64,000 nucleotides of DNA, from assembly GCF_017945865.1 (NCBI RefSeq), contig NZ_CP072829.1, positions 868,001 to 932,000 of the forward strand, written 5' to 3'. The stretch is from Xiamenia xianingshaonis (GTDB lineage Bacteria > Actinomycetota > Coriobacteriia > Coriobacteriales > Eggerthellaceae). The position numbers and the translations under genes were made by a program. Below are positions 24,635-33,368 of the stretch, piece after piece (position 1 is the first letter of the stretch; every line of letters begins with the position of its first letter). The notes under the pieces are model-generated. The model did not search any database. It had not been told where the DNA came from and was given only the letters and a program-made list of their open reading frames with translations.

Positions 24635-24881
24635 ATGACGGAAAAGCAGTGGCAGGACTTGGCCGAGGAGCACGAGCTCGCGTTTTTTCAGAGCAGACGT
24701 TTGCCTGGGGTCGCCGCAGTCTTTCAGCTTGGAAGAGAAGAAGCGGATTAGCGACGAGATGGACGCGAGCACGAAAGCGATGGACGCAGCGATGTGCGAA
24801 GATTTCTGGAGTCTCTCCGCCGAAGCCCGAGGCAGATTACTCGACATGCTTGGCGAGTCTGGTTGTGAGTCAAGACGATGA
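24635..24881 (+). pseudogene. Frameshifted small gene
   Basis: A frame from ATG 24635 (after AAAGG) reads MTEKQWQDLAEEHELAFFQS... for 38 codons to a TAG at 24749. A second frame, shifted by one base around 24725-24750, continues with protein-like sequence (EEKKRISDEMDASTKAMDAA ... FWSLSAEARGRLLDMLGES) to a TGA at 24879. Together they resemble one helical protein of about 80 residues broken by a single-base indel. Family unknown. It sits between the tRNA scar and the IS256 element. Confidence 0.45.
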
Positions 24882-25019
24882 TGGGAGGAGCTGCTGGGAA
24901 TAAAATAAGTCTATTCTTTGGTTTGGCTAATAGTCGACTAGTTAAAGGCATCCATAGTGGTGCCCTTTCTTTCGAGGTGCTTGACGTTTTAAACTTGCAT
25001 CGAGTTTACGATAGCGATC

Positions 25020-26489
25020 GTGTGCCGAAAGTTGGTGTCAGGAGCCGCTTTGAGACAGAAGCGGCCATTGCCTAGAATCGTTTTTGTGAAAGTAACCGAT
25101 TCGTCAGAAAGGCAACGGCCGCCATGGACACTTTACAGGACAAGGGAACGCTGGAAAACCTTCCGTTTCGCGAGGACGGGACCATCGACGTCAACGAGAT
25201 GATGCGTCGCGGGCTCGAGGCGACGGTCAACCAGATAATGGACTGGCAGGCAGACGAGATCTGCGGCGAGGGCAACCGGCGCAACGGCTACCGCGAGCGC
25301 AGGCTCATGACCGTGCTCGGCGAGATAACGATGAGGATCCCCAAGCTTCGGGAGGGCACCTACTTCCCCGACGAGCTGGTCAGGCCCTACTCGCGCGTCG
25401 ACCGGGCAATGGTCGGCATCGTGAAGGAGGTCTACGTGCGCGGCCTGTCCACCCGCAAGATCGAGAAGGCCGCCGACGCGCTGAAGTTCGGCTCGCTGAG
25501 CCCCTCGCGCGTCTCGCGCATGACCGCCGACCTCGACGAGGAGGTCGCGGCCCTGAACGCATGCCGCTTCGACGGAACGGATTTTCCGTATTTGTGGCTC
25601 GACGCCACCTACCTCAACTGCCGCGACGAGGGCCATGTCCAGTCCAAGGGCGTGGTCACCGCCATAGCGTGCGGCGAGGACGGCTCGCGCCGATTCGTCG
25701 GATTCGACGTGGCGGGCACCGAGTCTGCGGTCTCGTGGAAGGCGTTTTTGAGGAGCCTGCGCAAGCGCGGCGTCAAAGGCGTCAAGTGCGTGGTCTCCGA
25801 CGACCACGCAGGATTGGTCCAGGCGATAGCCGAGGTGTTCCAGGGGGCGGCGTGGCAGCGCTGCATCGTCCACCTCGAGCGCAGCGTGGCGGGCTGGTTC
25901 TCCAAGAAAGAGGACAAGGCCGTCGCCGCGGCGGCCATGAAGGCCGTCTTCGCCGAGCGCGACCCGCAGCTCGTGCGCGCCGCCTACCGCCAGGCGACGG
26001 AGCGCATCGCACAGCTCAAGGGGCGTGCGGGCGAGCTTCTCGAGGACGCCGAGGCCGACGCGCTGGCCTACCTCGACTTCCCGTACGGGCACCACGTCCG
26101 CCTGCGGACGAACAACGTGCAAGAGCGCGCCAACGGGGAGATAAAGAGGCGGACCAAGGTCGTGGGCGCGTTCCCGTCGGTCGGCTCGATGATGCGCCTG
26201 GTGGGGGCGGTGCTCACCGACGTCAACGAAGAGTGGCTCCATGCGCAGTTCATGGATGCGGCATCGCTTAAGGACGTAGTTAAGTCTGAGACAAACCTTG
26301 AACCTATTCCCGATGAAATCATAGAGAAGGCAAGGATATGCGTTACAACGGCAATCGAAGCTAAACTCGGAAGGGCGGCATGATGCCAATAGTGTAATAT
26401 GCAGTTGGTTCTGGGCAGCGCCGCGTTTGCTCGGGCGGGCCAAAGCCCGCACCTCCCAAGCGCAGTCATGACACCAACAATCGGCACAC
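25020..26489 (+). mobile_element. IS256-family insertion sequence
   Basis: The ends are 21-bp inverted repeats beginning GTGTGCCGA (25020-25040 and, inverted, 26469-26489) with two differences. The 1.47-kb element contains one transposase. No clear target duplication is seen between the flanks (ATAGCGATC left, TACCGGCGC right), suggesting rearrangement or an old insertion. Confidence 0.85.
25124..26383 (+). CDS. IS256-family transposase
   Basis: 419 residues, standard length. The DDE triad can be placed at WLDATYLNCRDEG (first Asp), VVSDDHAGLVQAI (second Asp) and ANGEIKRRTKVVGAFPS (Glu). The C-W/H signature of the family is in AAWQRCIVHLERSV. Residues 1-90 form the DNA-binding part. The gene is intact and has its own inverted repeats, so the element may be active. 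Confidence 0.95.
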   Translation: MDTLQDKGTLENLPFREDGTIDVNEMMRRGLEATVNQIMDWQADEICGEGNRRNGYRERRLMTVLGEITMRIPKLREGTYFPDELVRPYSRVDRAMVGIVKEVYVRGLSTRKIEKAADALKFGSLSPSRVSRMTADLDEEVAALNACRFDGTDFPYLWLDATYLNCRDEGHVQSKGVVTAIACGEDGSRRFVGFDVAGTESAVSWKAFLRSLRKRGVKGVKCVVSDDHAGLVQAIAEVFQGAAWQRCIVHLERSVAGWFSKKEDKAVAAAAMKAVFAERDPQLVRAAYRQATERIAQLKGRAGELLEDAEADALAYLDFPYGHHVRLRTNNVQERANGEIKRRTKVVGAFPSVGSMMRLVGAVLTDVNEEWLHAQFMDAASLKDVVKSETNLEPIPDEIIEKARICVTTAIEAKLGRAA

Positions 26490-26565
26490 TACCGGCGCAT
26501 TTGTACAACTGAGTCAAACGTTATATTCCTGGTGCTCTAATCAGGCGACGTGACTGACGGCGTAG

Positions 26566-28371
26566 TTACGAGTCACGACGAATCGCATAGAATTCGAGCA
26601 CTTCCGCAATAGCGGGAGTCGATGCGGCGCCAATCACATCTTCCGTAAAGAGGTTTTTGGCAACAATGCTTTTGGCCTCCGCGGCTTCTTCGTCATTTAA
26701 AGAGTTGAATTTCTCCCACCACTCCCGTGCAAGGGTGTCTTTATATGTAAAGCGGTGAATAATGAATCGCTCGGGCATCCAGAGTATTTTGTGGAATTCG
26801 TCGAGGTCTTTTCCGAATGCTTCCTCGAAGAATGATTTACCGCGTCCGATTTTCCCCTTGGTCGCGTTTAGAACTGCTTGGATTGTGCGGATGAATTTAC
26901 GGTTCCAATGTTCACCGATGAAATCCCGGTTTCTGAAGTATTCACCATCGGTAATCGGATGATACTTCATCGGGAAGGAGTAGATAACAGTATCAAGCTC
27001 CTCACAAAGCTCAACATTTATTTTCAACCTAATGTATAGATCATCGGGTGTGTCTTTGAAGTTGTAGAGCAGGTAATTAGAGAGGTTACCAATACCGTGT
27101 TTCGCTGCAAGTTTGATCGCCCTAACGTAGATATCTCTGTCCTTGATATCATCGAAAGCGATGCGTAGCGGTCTGATGTTGATCTCGGCAAGCTTCGCCA
27201 TCTTTGCGTCATTAGCCAATCTCGCATCTAGACCCTGGTTGAAATCAACGCATCTACGTCTTTTCGTTGGCTTAAAGTGCCGATCGTATAGGGGCTTCAC
27301 GTAGCTGTCAAACTCCAAAAGGGCTTCTTTCGTGGCGGTAGCAACGTAAAGGCAGCCGCGTTTTTCGCGTTCAATATAAAACTCGGCAAGCTCCTCTTCT
27401 TTCAAGCGGCGCGAGAGATTGTCGTAGAGTCGGATTAGTTTTCTCTTGTAGGCTCGATCGTTAACTCCATTTTTCAAGTTTCGTAACGCGACGTCATATT
27501 CGCTTTCTGGAATGTACGAAGCACCTGCTTCAAAACCAGCGGCCTTGATATCATCAATTATGCGATTGAAATGTCTCGATGCGAAAACGTTGTTGTCCAT
27601 CAGCAACAGATCGCGTTTAGGGCCAAACACCCTGTCCACTTCCTCGATTTTGCTTTTGACCTCAATGTAGCTGCAATACTTGGGCTCAAGTGTGGGTACG
27701 GCGCAGAATTCACAATGGCGTACACAGCCGCGCGTCATGTAGGCAAAGTAAGCGTCGTTTGCTGGATAAACGTAATCGATTTCCTCAAGGATCGAATAAT
27801 CGAGGGGCAGGGTATCTATGATGGTTTCGTCGCCTGGGTCAAGGTCACCTGGCTTGTCGAGCAAGCCTCTGTGTGGCATAATCCCAGTTTCCTCGTACAT
27901 CTCGTCAGCAAGTAAGGTAGCCGCAACTCCGCCCACCATGATGTTTTCGGGCTTGCAGAAATACTTCACGAATTCAATTGTCTCGATAATCTGCTTCCAG
28001 TAGAACGTGAACATAGTCGTTACGCCCACCCGGTCAAATTGCGGATAATCCTTTTTCATGTACCGGGATCTGTACTTTTTCAGTAGAGAACGCGCTTTGG
28101 TGCCCTCAAAATCCGGAATCACATCAAGGGGTGCCAGCTTCCCTGTCTTAATATGTTCCACCAGCGACGACTGATACTTGCCAAGCGCCAAATCTCCGAG
28201 TTCTTCGAGGTATTCTTCGAATAGGAGTTCGGCTGCAAATCTCTTGAGGTCCCCCTTATAGAACCTAACGTCATCGCCCCGTCGACGGTAGTAAGTTGCG
28301 ATTTTCATCAAGCCCATTGGAGGATACTTGCTCTTGTAATTCGGCTCGACGAGAAGAATCTTCCTACTCAC
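26566..28371 (-). CDS. B12-binding-type radical SAM protein (member of island cassette)
   Basis: 601 residues from GTG 28371, which overlaps the stop of the GHKL gene; an in-frame ATG at 28410 has a badly placed ribosome site. The N-terminal stretch KILLVEPNYKSKYPPMGLMKIATYYRRRGDDVRFY looks like a cobalamin-binding (Rossmann) half-domain. The radical SAM cluster motif is GCVRHCEFC (Cys 216, 220, 223, CX3CX2C), followed by a TIM-barrel region (LLLMDNNVFASRHFNRIIDDI). The last 200 residues are an extra helical domain. Substrate unknown. Translational coupling with the ATPase argues that it works in the same system. Low-GC sequence unlike the host genes. Confidence 0.8.
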   Translation of the reverse strand: MSRKILLVEPNYKSKYPPMGLMKIATYYRRRGDDVRFYKGDLKRFAAELLFEEYLEELGDLALGKYQSSLVEHIKTGKLAPLDVIPDFEGTKARSLLKKYRSRYMKKDYPQFDRVGVTTMFTFYWKQIIETIEFVKYFCKPENIMVGGVAATLLADEMYEETGIMPHRGLLDKPGDLDPGDETIIDTLPLDYSILEEIDYVYPANDAYFAYMTRGCVRHCEFCAVPTLEPKYCSYIEVKSKIEEVDRVFGPKRDLLLMDNNVFASRHFNRIIDDIKAAGFEAGASYIPESEYDVALRNLKNGVNDRAYKRKLIRLYDNLSRRLKEEELAEFYIEREKRGCLYVATATKEALLEFDSYVKPLYDRHFKPTKRRRCVDFNQGLDARLANDAKMAKLAEINIRPLRIAFDDIKDRDIYVRAIKLAAKHGIGNLSNYLLYNFKDTPDDLYIRLKINVELCEELDTVIYSFPMKYHPITDGEYFRNRDFIGEHWNRKFIRTIQAVLNATKGKIGRGKSFFEEAFGKDLDEFHKILWMPERFIIHRFTYKDTLAREWWEKFNSLNDEEAAEAKSIVAKNLFTEDVIGAASTPAIAEVLEFYAIRRDS

Positions 28372-29965
28372 AGATCTTATCCTCGATAGCTTTAACAAGT
28401 CGCTCGGCATCCTTAGGCGCTTTCAACCTTATTACCTCGTAGATGGTTGTTACAAGCTTTCTTTCACTCCGCGTGAACGAAGAATATTTTGGTCCAGCTG
28501 CACGAGGAGTCACCTTTCCTTCTTTGGGCCTATTCTTCGTATCCGTACCCTTCCTGTGTGCTTTCTTTGCCTCGCTCACTCCTTTTTCGGCGTCTTTTTG
28601 AATGCGGTCAATGAGCTCAGCTTTAATACGATCGTCGGCATTTTTGCTCTGCAGTTTTTCGAGCTTTTCCTTTGCCTTGACCGCTTCCTTTTTGATCTTG
28701 CTGAGCTTGTCAGTTGCTTCCTCGCGCTCTTCCTGGCTGATGAATGCCTGCTCATCGTCTTTCTTCTTGAAATCGCCTTTATCTTGCTCGGCTTTGACAA
28801 TCTTCTTTCTGGCTGCGTTGGCGTCAGAGCCGAGGCGATACAGATCATATAGCGACGTCTCGAAATATGCTTTCAACATCTTTTCGAGGCTTACGCGTCG
28901 CCCGTTCTCGTTGAAGTAGTCTCTTTGTGAATCCGGAATAAGATCTCTGGATATGGCGAATACTTCGCCAACGAAATACCTGTTGCCGCGCTCTTCGCGA
29001 TGGAATTGATCCAACGTTGATTCATCGCCAATCTGGATATTCTCTTTTCGTAGCCGTAGGCAGCTCATTGGATTGTTCTTCTTGTCAATCACCCCTTTGA
29101 AATTCGATGCGCCGAACCACATCCAGGCAACGAGATCTCCTGCATCGTCGAAGAAATCGTGGAATTCGACATCATGAATCACGTCGTCACGATTTCCGCT
29201 TCGGTCGCGAATATCGCAAGTGTATTTCTTGAACAGCTGTTCTCCATCAAGAAATACCTTGTATTCGTCAATTGGGTGACCCACTTCTTTTGCGTGGTTG
29301 TGCACCTTGGTCCTAAATAGGAAAGTCGATTGGTAGGGAATAGGAGCTACAAAAGCGAGGTAATCCCTTATACGCGCCGAATCGAGCAGATCGCTGTTCT
29401 CCTTGTTCACGTCCTCCAGGAGAACCTTGAAGTAATGACTATCAATATCGGCGCCGTCGCAAACTGGCTTTTCAGCGAAAGAGTAGATTTGTTCGAGCAC
29501 TTCGGAAGCAGTGTGCTTTTCTCCAAGATTGTTCTCGTTTAATAGGTCCCTCATGCGAATGGCATCGCATGCGAGTATTGACTCGACGCTTTCGCCTTTT
29601 GCCTTGGAGATGAAATGCAGCTTGCCGCAATATGCAAGACCTGCAAGACGTCCTATGCCCCTAAAGCCTTTATCTACGCCAAGCTCTTTTCCCGAATCGG
29701 CGATATTGCCCAAAACGACCTTAAAGTCTTCAGCTTTTACACCAAGGCCGTTATCGCGTATCTCGATAGACCTCGCCCTAGCGTCAAGAAAGATCTCGAT
29801 CGCACCTTCACCGATTTCGAGAATGCCGGTCTTTTCTGCGCTATCTATAGAGTCACATGCGTTTTGGATATACTCTCGGTATATCACTCTCGAGTCTTTG
29901 TACATTCCCGTGGTGAGGTTCTCGATGATATTCGCTCCGAACACGTATTCTGAACTTGTAGTCAT
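28364..29965 (-). CDS. GHKL (Hsp90/MORC-like) ATPase (member of island cassette)
   Basis: 533 residues from ATG 29965 (AAGGA seven bases upstream; GTG at 29971 is the alternative). The N-terminal Bergerat ATP-binding fold: N box YREYIQNACDSID (residues about 29-41), G1 IRDNGLGV (69-76) and G2 KGFRGIGRLAG (99-109). This is followed by an S5-like domain (about 190-330) and a long Lys/Glu-rich coiled coil (about 370-480, QDKGDFKKKDDEQAFISQEE and later). The architecture recalls Hsp90, MORC and MutL-type clamp ATPases. It lies between HerA and the radical SAM gene with 10 bases or less between stops and starts. Confidence 0.85.
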   Translation of the reverse strand: MTTSSEYVFGANIIENLTTGMYKDSRVIYREYIQNACDSIDSAEKTGILEIGEGAIEIFLDARARSIEIRDNGLGVKAEDFKVVLGNIADSGKELGVDKGFRGIGRLAGLAYCGKLHFISKAKGESVESILACDAIRMRDLLNENNLGEKHTASEVLEQIYSFAEKPVCDGADIDSHYFKVLLEDVNKENSDLLDSARIRDYLAFVAPIPYQSTFLFRTKVHNHAKEVGHPIDEYKVFLDGEQLFKKYTCDIRDRSGNRDDVIHDVEFHDFFDDAGDLVAWMWFGASNFKGVIDKKNNPMSCLRLRKENIQIGDESTLDQFHREERGNRYFVGEVFAISRDLIPDSQRDYFNENGRRVSLEKMLKAYFETSLYDLYRLGSDANAARKKIVKAEQDKGDFKKKDDEQAFISQEEREEATDKLSKIKKEAVKAKEKLEKLQSKNADDRIKAELIDRIQKDAEKGVSEAKKAHRKGTDTKNRPKEGKVTPRAAGPKYSSFTRSERKLVTTIYEVIRLKAPKDAERLVKAIEDKICE

Positions 29966-29975
29966 CGCCACGTCC

Positions 29976-31667
29976 TTATTGCTTGAATTGTTTGTAAATC
30001 GGTTTTGGGAACCGAATCTTCAATAACGTTCGGAACACAGGATTCTGTATGAGATAGTCACCTTGCTCCAATCGTGTAAGCATGTTGCGATATGTGCTCG
30101 GCAGGCTCTTATAATCCTTTGTTTCGGTTTCGATTGAATTGGTTCTGCCGTAGGCATGAGTTGCACAGTTGCCAGTCACTCGGTCATTAATGTTCGATCT
30201 GAATTGTTCGGCTGCAAACAGAACGACGCCTAGCGATCGTCCTCGTTCGGTAACGTCGAGTATCTGTCTCATGATTGGTGATGTTTTCGGGCTGTCCTTG
30301 GAAGCGTACTTATTTAGCTCGTCAATGAAAACTACAATACGCGCGGGAGGCTTGACGCTGTCTTCGTCATCGAATTCCCCAAGTTTCAGGTTGTATATTG
30401 TTCTAATGACGTCACCGAACACAAATGCCTGTTTGTCTTCTCCAAGCTTGGCCACGTCAATCACGTAAACATCGTTATTTCCAATCTGCTTCAATTCTTC
30501 GGCGAGCCGGCATTCGGCACGTTCGTAATTAACTCGATTTGCGAACATATCATCTTGTATCGCCTTATGGAAAACGCGGCTGAATTTCTTCCAGCTCTGC
30601 ACAGTGATCGATCCATCTTTCTTTCTGCCGCCAGCGCGCAATTCGGCAAGCTTATCCTCGAATTCGCCCCATGTCTCGATGCCTTTAAAATCGGAATCGT
30701 CACAATCCAGCACCTTGCTGATGATCGAGTCCATGGTCATTGTGGTGTCGTCAATATTGGCGAACATCATTTCAATGCTCTCTTTATCTTCACCGTAAAT
30801 AAACTTGTACTTCTTAAGACATTTGCGCCTAACGTAAGATTCTTCTTCATCACGGTCAAGGTAGGTGCTTCGCTTTGCGCGTCCCTTATCTGAATAGGGT
30901 ATGAGGTATCTAACGTGCTTGAACGGCTCGGTTGAAAGTCCCAGGGCATCGTATTCGGCTAATACCTTCTCTCTGGTCCCGTCCTCCTCGTCAAGAAACT
31001 CGTTTGCTTGATCGATGGCCATCAGGTCCTTACCTTTGACGTTGAAGATTACAAAAGCGACGCTATCGTCATCGTTCTCATCAGCATCGTTAATATGTTG
31101 ATCCTGGATTGCCTTCATGAGGAACATCGCATAGGACGTTTTTGAAGCAAGTCCCGAGATGCCAGATATATTCAAATGAGCGCCTTCGGGTCCAAGGATG
31201 AATTTGGAATTCAGATGAACTGGGAGATTGACTTCATCCTGCGTCCCCTCATACATTTTGAGCGAACCACATACAAGCGGGTTTTTAATCCCGCGCAGAC
31301 CAAGCGCAAAAGTGATCTCTTCTTCAGTGGCAAGATAGACCTTGGCGTTGTTGTGGACGGGCGTATACCAGTTGCTATCGTTAAAAGAAACTTTTGCTTC
31401 TACGTAGTTCATACCTACGCGCAGCGTCGGTTCCTCAACGTTCACATCTCCGAAATCGCTTGAGATATAGTTCGTGAGAAAGCTTTGCGCATCTGTGATA
31501 TGGGAAATGTTTTCTACGACTCCGAACGTGAACGAACCGTTAATATGCTCGACTTTGATGACGTCAAATGCCGCGAGCCTTAAATCTTGGTCCGTCCAAA
31601 AACAAAACTTGTCCATCGTGGTCGGGTACTTTTCTGTTGCCAATACCCTGCCTATCAGTTTGCCCAT
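29976..31667 (-). CDS. HerA-like hexameric DNA translocase (member of island cassette)
   Basis: 563 residues. The first 120 residues (MGKLIGRVLATEKYPTTMDKFCFW ... FGVVENI) form a HAS-barrel-like domain. The ATPase core has Walker A GISGLASKT (169-177), Walker B RIVVFIDE (443-450) and an arginine-finger candidate in DVTERGRSLG (about 471-480), the HerA/FtsK pattern. Between them is a 250-residue insertion. HerA proteins work with NurA nucleases to resect DNA, and a NurA-like gene is encoded next upstream, 15 bases away. Confidence 0.88.
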   Translation of the reverse strand: MGKLIGRVLATEKYPTTMDKFCFWTDQDLRLAAFDVIKVEHINGSFTFGVVENISHITDAQSFLTNYISSDFGDVNVEEPTLRVGMNYVEAKVSFNDSNWYTPVHNNAKVYLATEEEITFALGLRGIKNPLVCGSLKMYEGTQDEVNLPVHLNSKFILGPEGAHLNISGISGLASKTSYAMFLMKAIQDQHINDADENDDDSVAFVIFNVKGKDLMAIDQANEFLDEEDGTREKVLAEYDALGLSTEPFKHVRYLIPYSDKGRAKRSTYLDRDEEESYVRRKCLKKYKFIYGEDKESIEMMFANIDDTTMTMDSIISKVLDCDDSDFKGIETWGEFEDKLAELRAGGRKKDGSITVQSWKKFSRVFHKAIQDDMFANRVNYERAECRLAEELKQIGNNDVYVIDVAKLGEDKQAFVFGDVIRTIYNLKLGEFDDEDSVKPPARIVVFIDELNKYASKDSPKTSPIMRQILDVTERGRSLGVVLFAAEQFRSNINDRVTGNCATHAYGRTNSIETETKDYKSLPSTYRNMLTRLEQGDYLIQNPVFRTLLKIRFPKPIYKQFKQ

Positions 31668-31682
31668 TGTTTGCTCCCGTCC

Positions 31683-32849
31683 TTAGAACAAATTCACGAA
31701 ACTATCTGCGCTCATGTAGCGCGATTTTATGAACTTCTCTGTCAGGTATATGGGGTAGATATGGTTAGCCCATCGTGGGTCAGATCCATAGCAAGTTGGA
31801 TTGCGCTCGTTGACTATTGATGCGCTGAGAAGATCGACGAAGTCCGAATCGATACCGTACCCCATTTCGTCTTCTGTAACGAGAATTTTTTCGATCTTGA
31901 CTATCCCATCGAAAGCCGTTCTGGTTCTTTCCTGCTCTCGTATTCGCACATACCAAACAGCATATTTCGTATCGCCCAAGTACGAGTTCGTGTACTCCGC
32001 TACCGGAGTTCTGTGATACAGGGGCAAATCGGCTATAAAGCCCGGATTGGGCTTACCCTTTATATCCATGCAAACTTCTGGGTTGAAGCTTTTCGAAACG
32101 CCTATCACCCAGTTGTAATTGTTCCTAAAACGAAGTCTTTTTTGCTTATCCCCTCGATTATCGACCCGATACTCCAGGGACCCATCCTTGACGAGAATGG
32201 CGTTCTGCCCGAGCTTTCCGTCTCGAACTAACTCGGCAACCATTCGCTTTTCTTGTTCAATCATTCTGTCCTGTATGCAGGCTGTGCCAAGGTCTTCGTA
32301 TTTCACGTCATCATTTCCAGCAGCTTTTGCTGCTTTGTATGGAAGTATCTTGCTGAAGGCACAATGAGCTCTTTGCATTTCTGTACTGTCGTTGATTTTG
32401 CGAACCAATCCCTCGAAGAATCCCGGCCGTCCATCAGGGTCTGCAAGGCCGGGTGCCGCAATGACCATTTCACCAACGTATCGCTCTAGAGACATGCGGC
32501 GGTTTACCCTTGCTAAGCATCCAACACCAATCTGTCCGGCAATGATCGGGTACAAGACGCTTCTATCTCGTGTGTGTAGATAGGCCATGTCGTCAACTTT
32601 GAAAACTCTACGAGATCCGTCCAGAAAATATTTCAGAATCGATGGCTCTTCTGCAAAGCCTTTGCTCTCCAATACGTGCTGTAAGTCGATGTAACCCCGC
32701 TGACGTGTCGTTTCAGCAGTCTTTTGCCATTGGCCATTTGCTTCGCCATGATTGATTACGGATCTGGTATCGGGATCAAGCTGGTACTTTATCGCCTTGT
32801 AACTCTTGCCCGATGTTTCGCGCTCTAGGATAGTCATTATTCTTGACAT
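31683..32849 (-). CDS. NurA-like nuclease (member of island cassette)
   Basis: 388 residues. NurA signatures: LDGSRRVFKVDD at about 76-87 (first catalytic Asp), a second metal site at LVKDGSLEYR (219-228) and the VIGVSKSF strand at 248-255. There is a C-terminal YPIYLTEKFIKSR helix at the place of the usual YP...L..AH element. NurA is an RNase H-like single/double-strand nuclease that docks on HerA. Residues are conserved enough to expect activity. It follows the ribbon-helix-helix gene by 2 bases and precedes HerA. Confidence 0.78.
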   Translation of the reverse strand: MSRIMTILERETSGKSYKAIKYQLDPDTRSVINHGEANGQWQKTAETTRQRGYIDLQHVLESKGFAEEPSILKYFLDGSRRVFKVDDMAYLHTRDRSVLYPIIAGQIGVGCLARVNRRMSLERYVGEMVIAAPGLADPDGRPGFFEGLVRKINDSTEMQRAHCAFSKILPYKAAKAAGNDDVKYEDLGTACIQDRMIEQEKRMVAELVRDGKLGQNAILVKDGSLEYRVDNRGDKQKRLRFRNNYNWVIGVSKSFNPEVCMDIKGKPNPGFIADLPLYHRTPVAEYTNSYLGDTKYAVWYVRIREQERTRTAFDGIVKIEKILVTEDEMGYGIDSDFVDLLSASIVNERNPTCYGSDPRWANHIYPIYLTEKFIKSRYMSADSFVNLF

Positions 32850-32851
32850 AG

Positions 32852-33058
32852 CTATCCACCAGCTTGGCTATCGAGAGAATCGATTACCTCATCTGCAAGC
32901 ATTGAGGTAATCAGAGAGCTCATGCTGACGCAACGGGTATTTGCAAGATTGGCTACCGCTGCTTTCAGCTCGGGAGAAACTGCAACAATAATCCTCTCGG
33001 TCTTATTCGAGTTTAGTAATTGTTGCCGCATGCCTGTTGGTTTAGCGTTGCCATCCAA
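32852..33058 (-). CDS. Ribbon-helix-helix protein (first gene of island cassette)
   Basis: 68 residues. KTERIIVAVSPELKAAVANLANTRCVSMSSLITSMLADEV is a plasmid-type CopG/Arc ribbon-helix-helix domain: a short beta strand followed by two helices. It is the promoter-proximal gene of the cassette and probably an autoregulator of it; it could also be a DNA-binding subunit. An internal ATG at 33031 is an alternative start. Confidence 0.7.
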   Translation of the reverse strand: MDGNAKPTGMRQQLLNSNKTERIIVAVSPELKAAVANLANTRCVSMSSLITSMLADEVIDSLDSQAGG

Positions 33059-33138
33059 TTTGGTATCCTAACTGCAGGATGTATTCATGAGTTATTGTAA
33101 GTATACCTCAAGACTGATGCGCAACGACTCGATGCGTC

Positions 33139-33315
33139 TGAAATGGGTTGGGACGGCGTAACCTTGTTGGGGGTCGCACCCCCTTGATCTCCTACCAACC
33201 CGTTCCGGCCATTCCGGAGTCGACGGCGGCAGCATAGCGCACCTCGGAGGCCGGGTCTTTGACAGCTAAATAGGTTACTCAGATTCTGACTGCCCCGTTG
33301 AGCGGGGCTTTTTTT
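33139..33315 (+). ncRNA. Candidate structured RNA ending in a terminator
   Basis: GGGTTGG (33145-33151) pairs with CCAACCC (33195-33201) and encloses an inner hairpin GGGGGT/ACCCCC (33169-33174, 33178-33183). TCCGG/CCGGA (33204-33208, 33214-33218) forms a third. A terminator at 33292-33315 closes the unit. No gene on the + strand precedes the terminator, so it must end a short non-coding transcript or be part of one element end. The family is not recognised. Confidence 0.4.
33292..33315 (+). terminator. Terminator of the candidate RNA
   Basis: GCCCCG-TTGAG-CGGGGC followed by seven T. Confidence 0.85.
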
Positions 33316-33368
33316 GTTGCCGAATGTCAAATTTGATAGCATTATTATATGGTACTTTTAGGTAATTT

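Larger units (their letters stand above)
33059..33368. other. Intergenic region between cassette and IS1634-type element
   Basis: No protein-like frame. The left 80 bases should hold the leftward promoter of the cassette (AT-rich, GGTATACTTACAATAACTC on the minus strand) but I cannot fix a clear -35/-10 pair. From about 33139 there is a series of stem-loops ending in a strong + strand terminator. Confidence 0.5.

Noticed and set aside
33241-33315. tracrRNA of a type II CRISPR system
   Set aside because: A hairpin-terminator end is suggestive, but there is no cas9, no repeat array and no anti-repeat partner in the window.
33085-33342. Minus-strand 85-codon frame upstream of the RHH gene
   Set aside because: It is antisense to the stem-loops and terminator and has no protein-like pattern.
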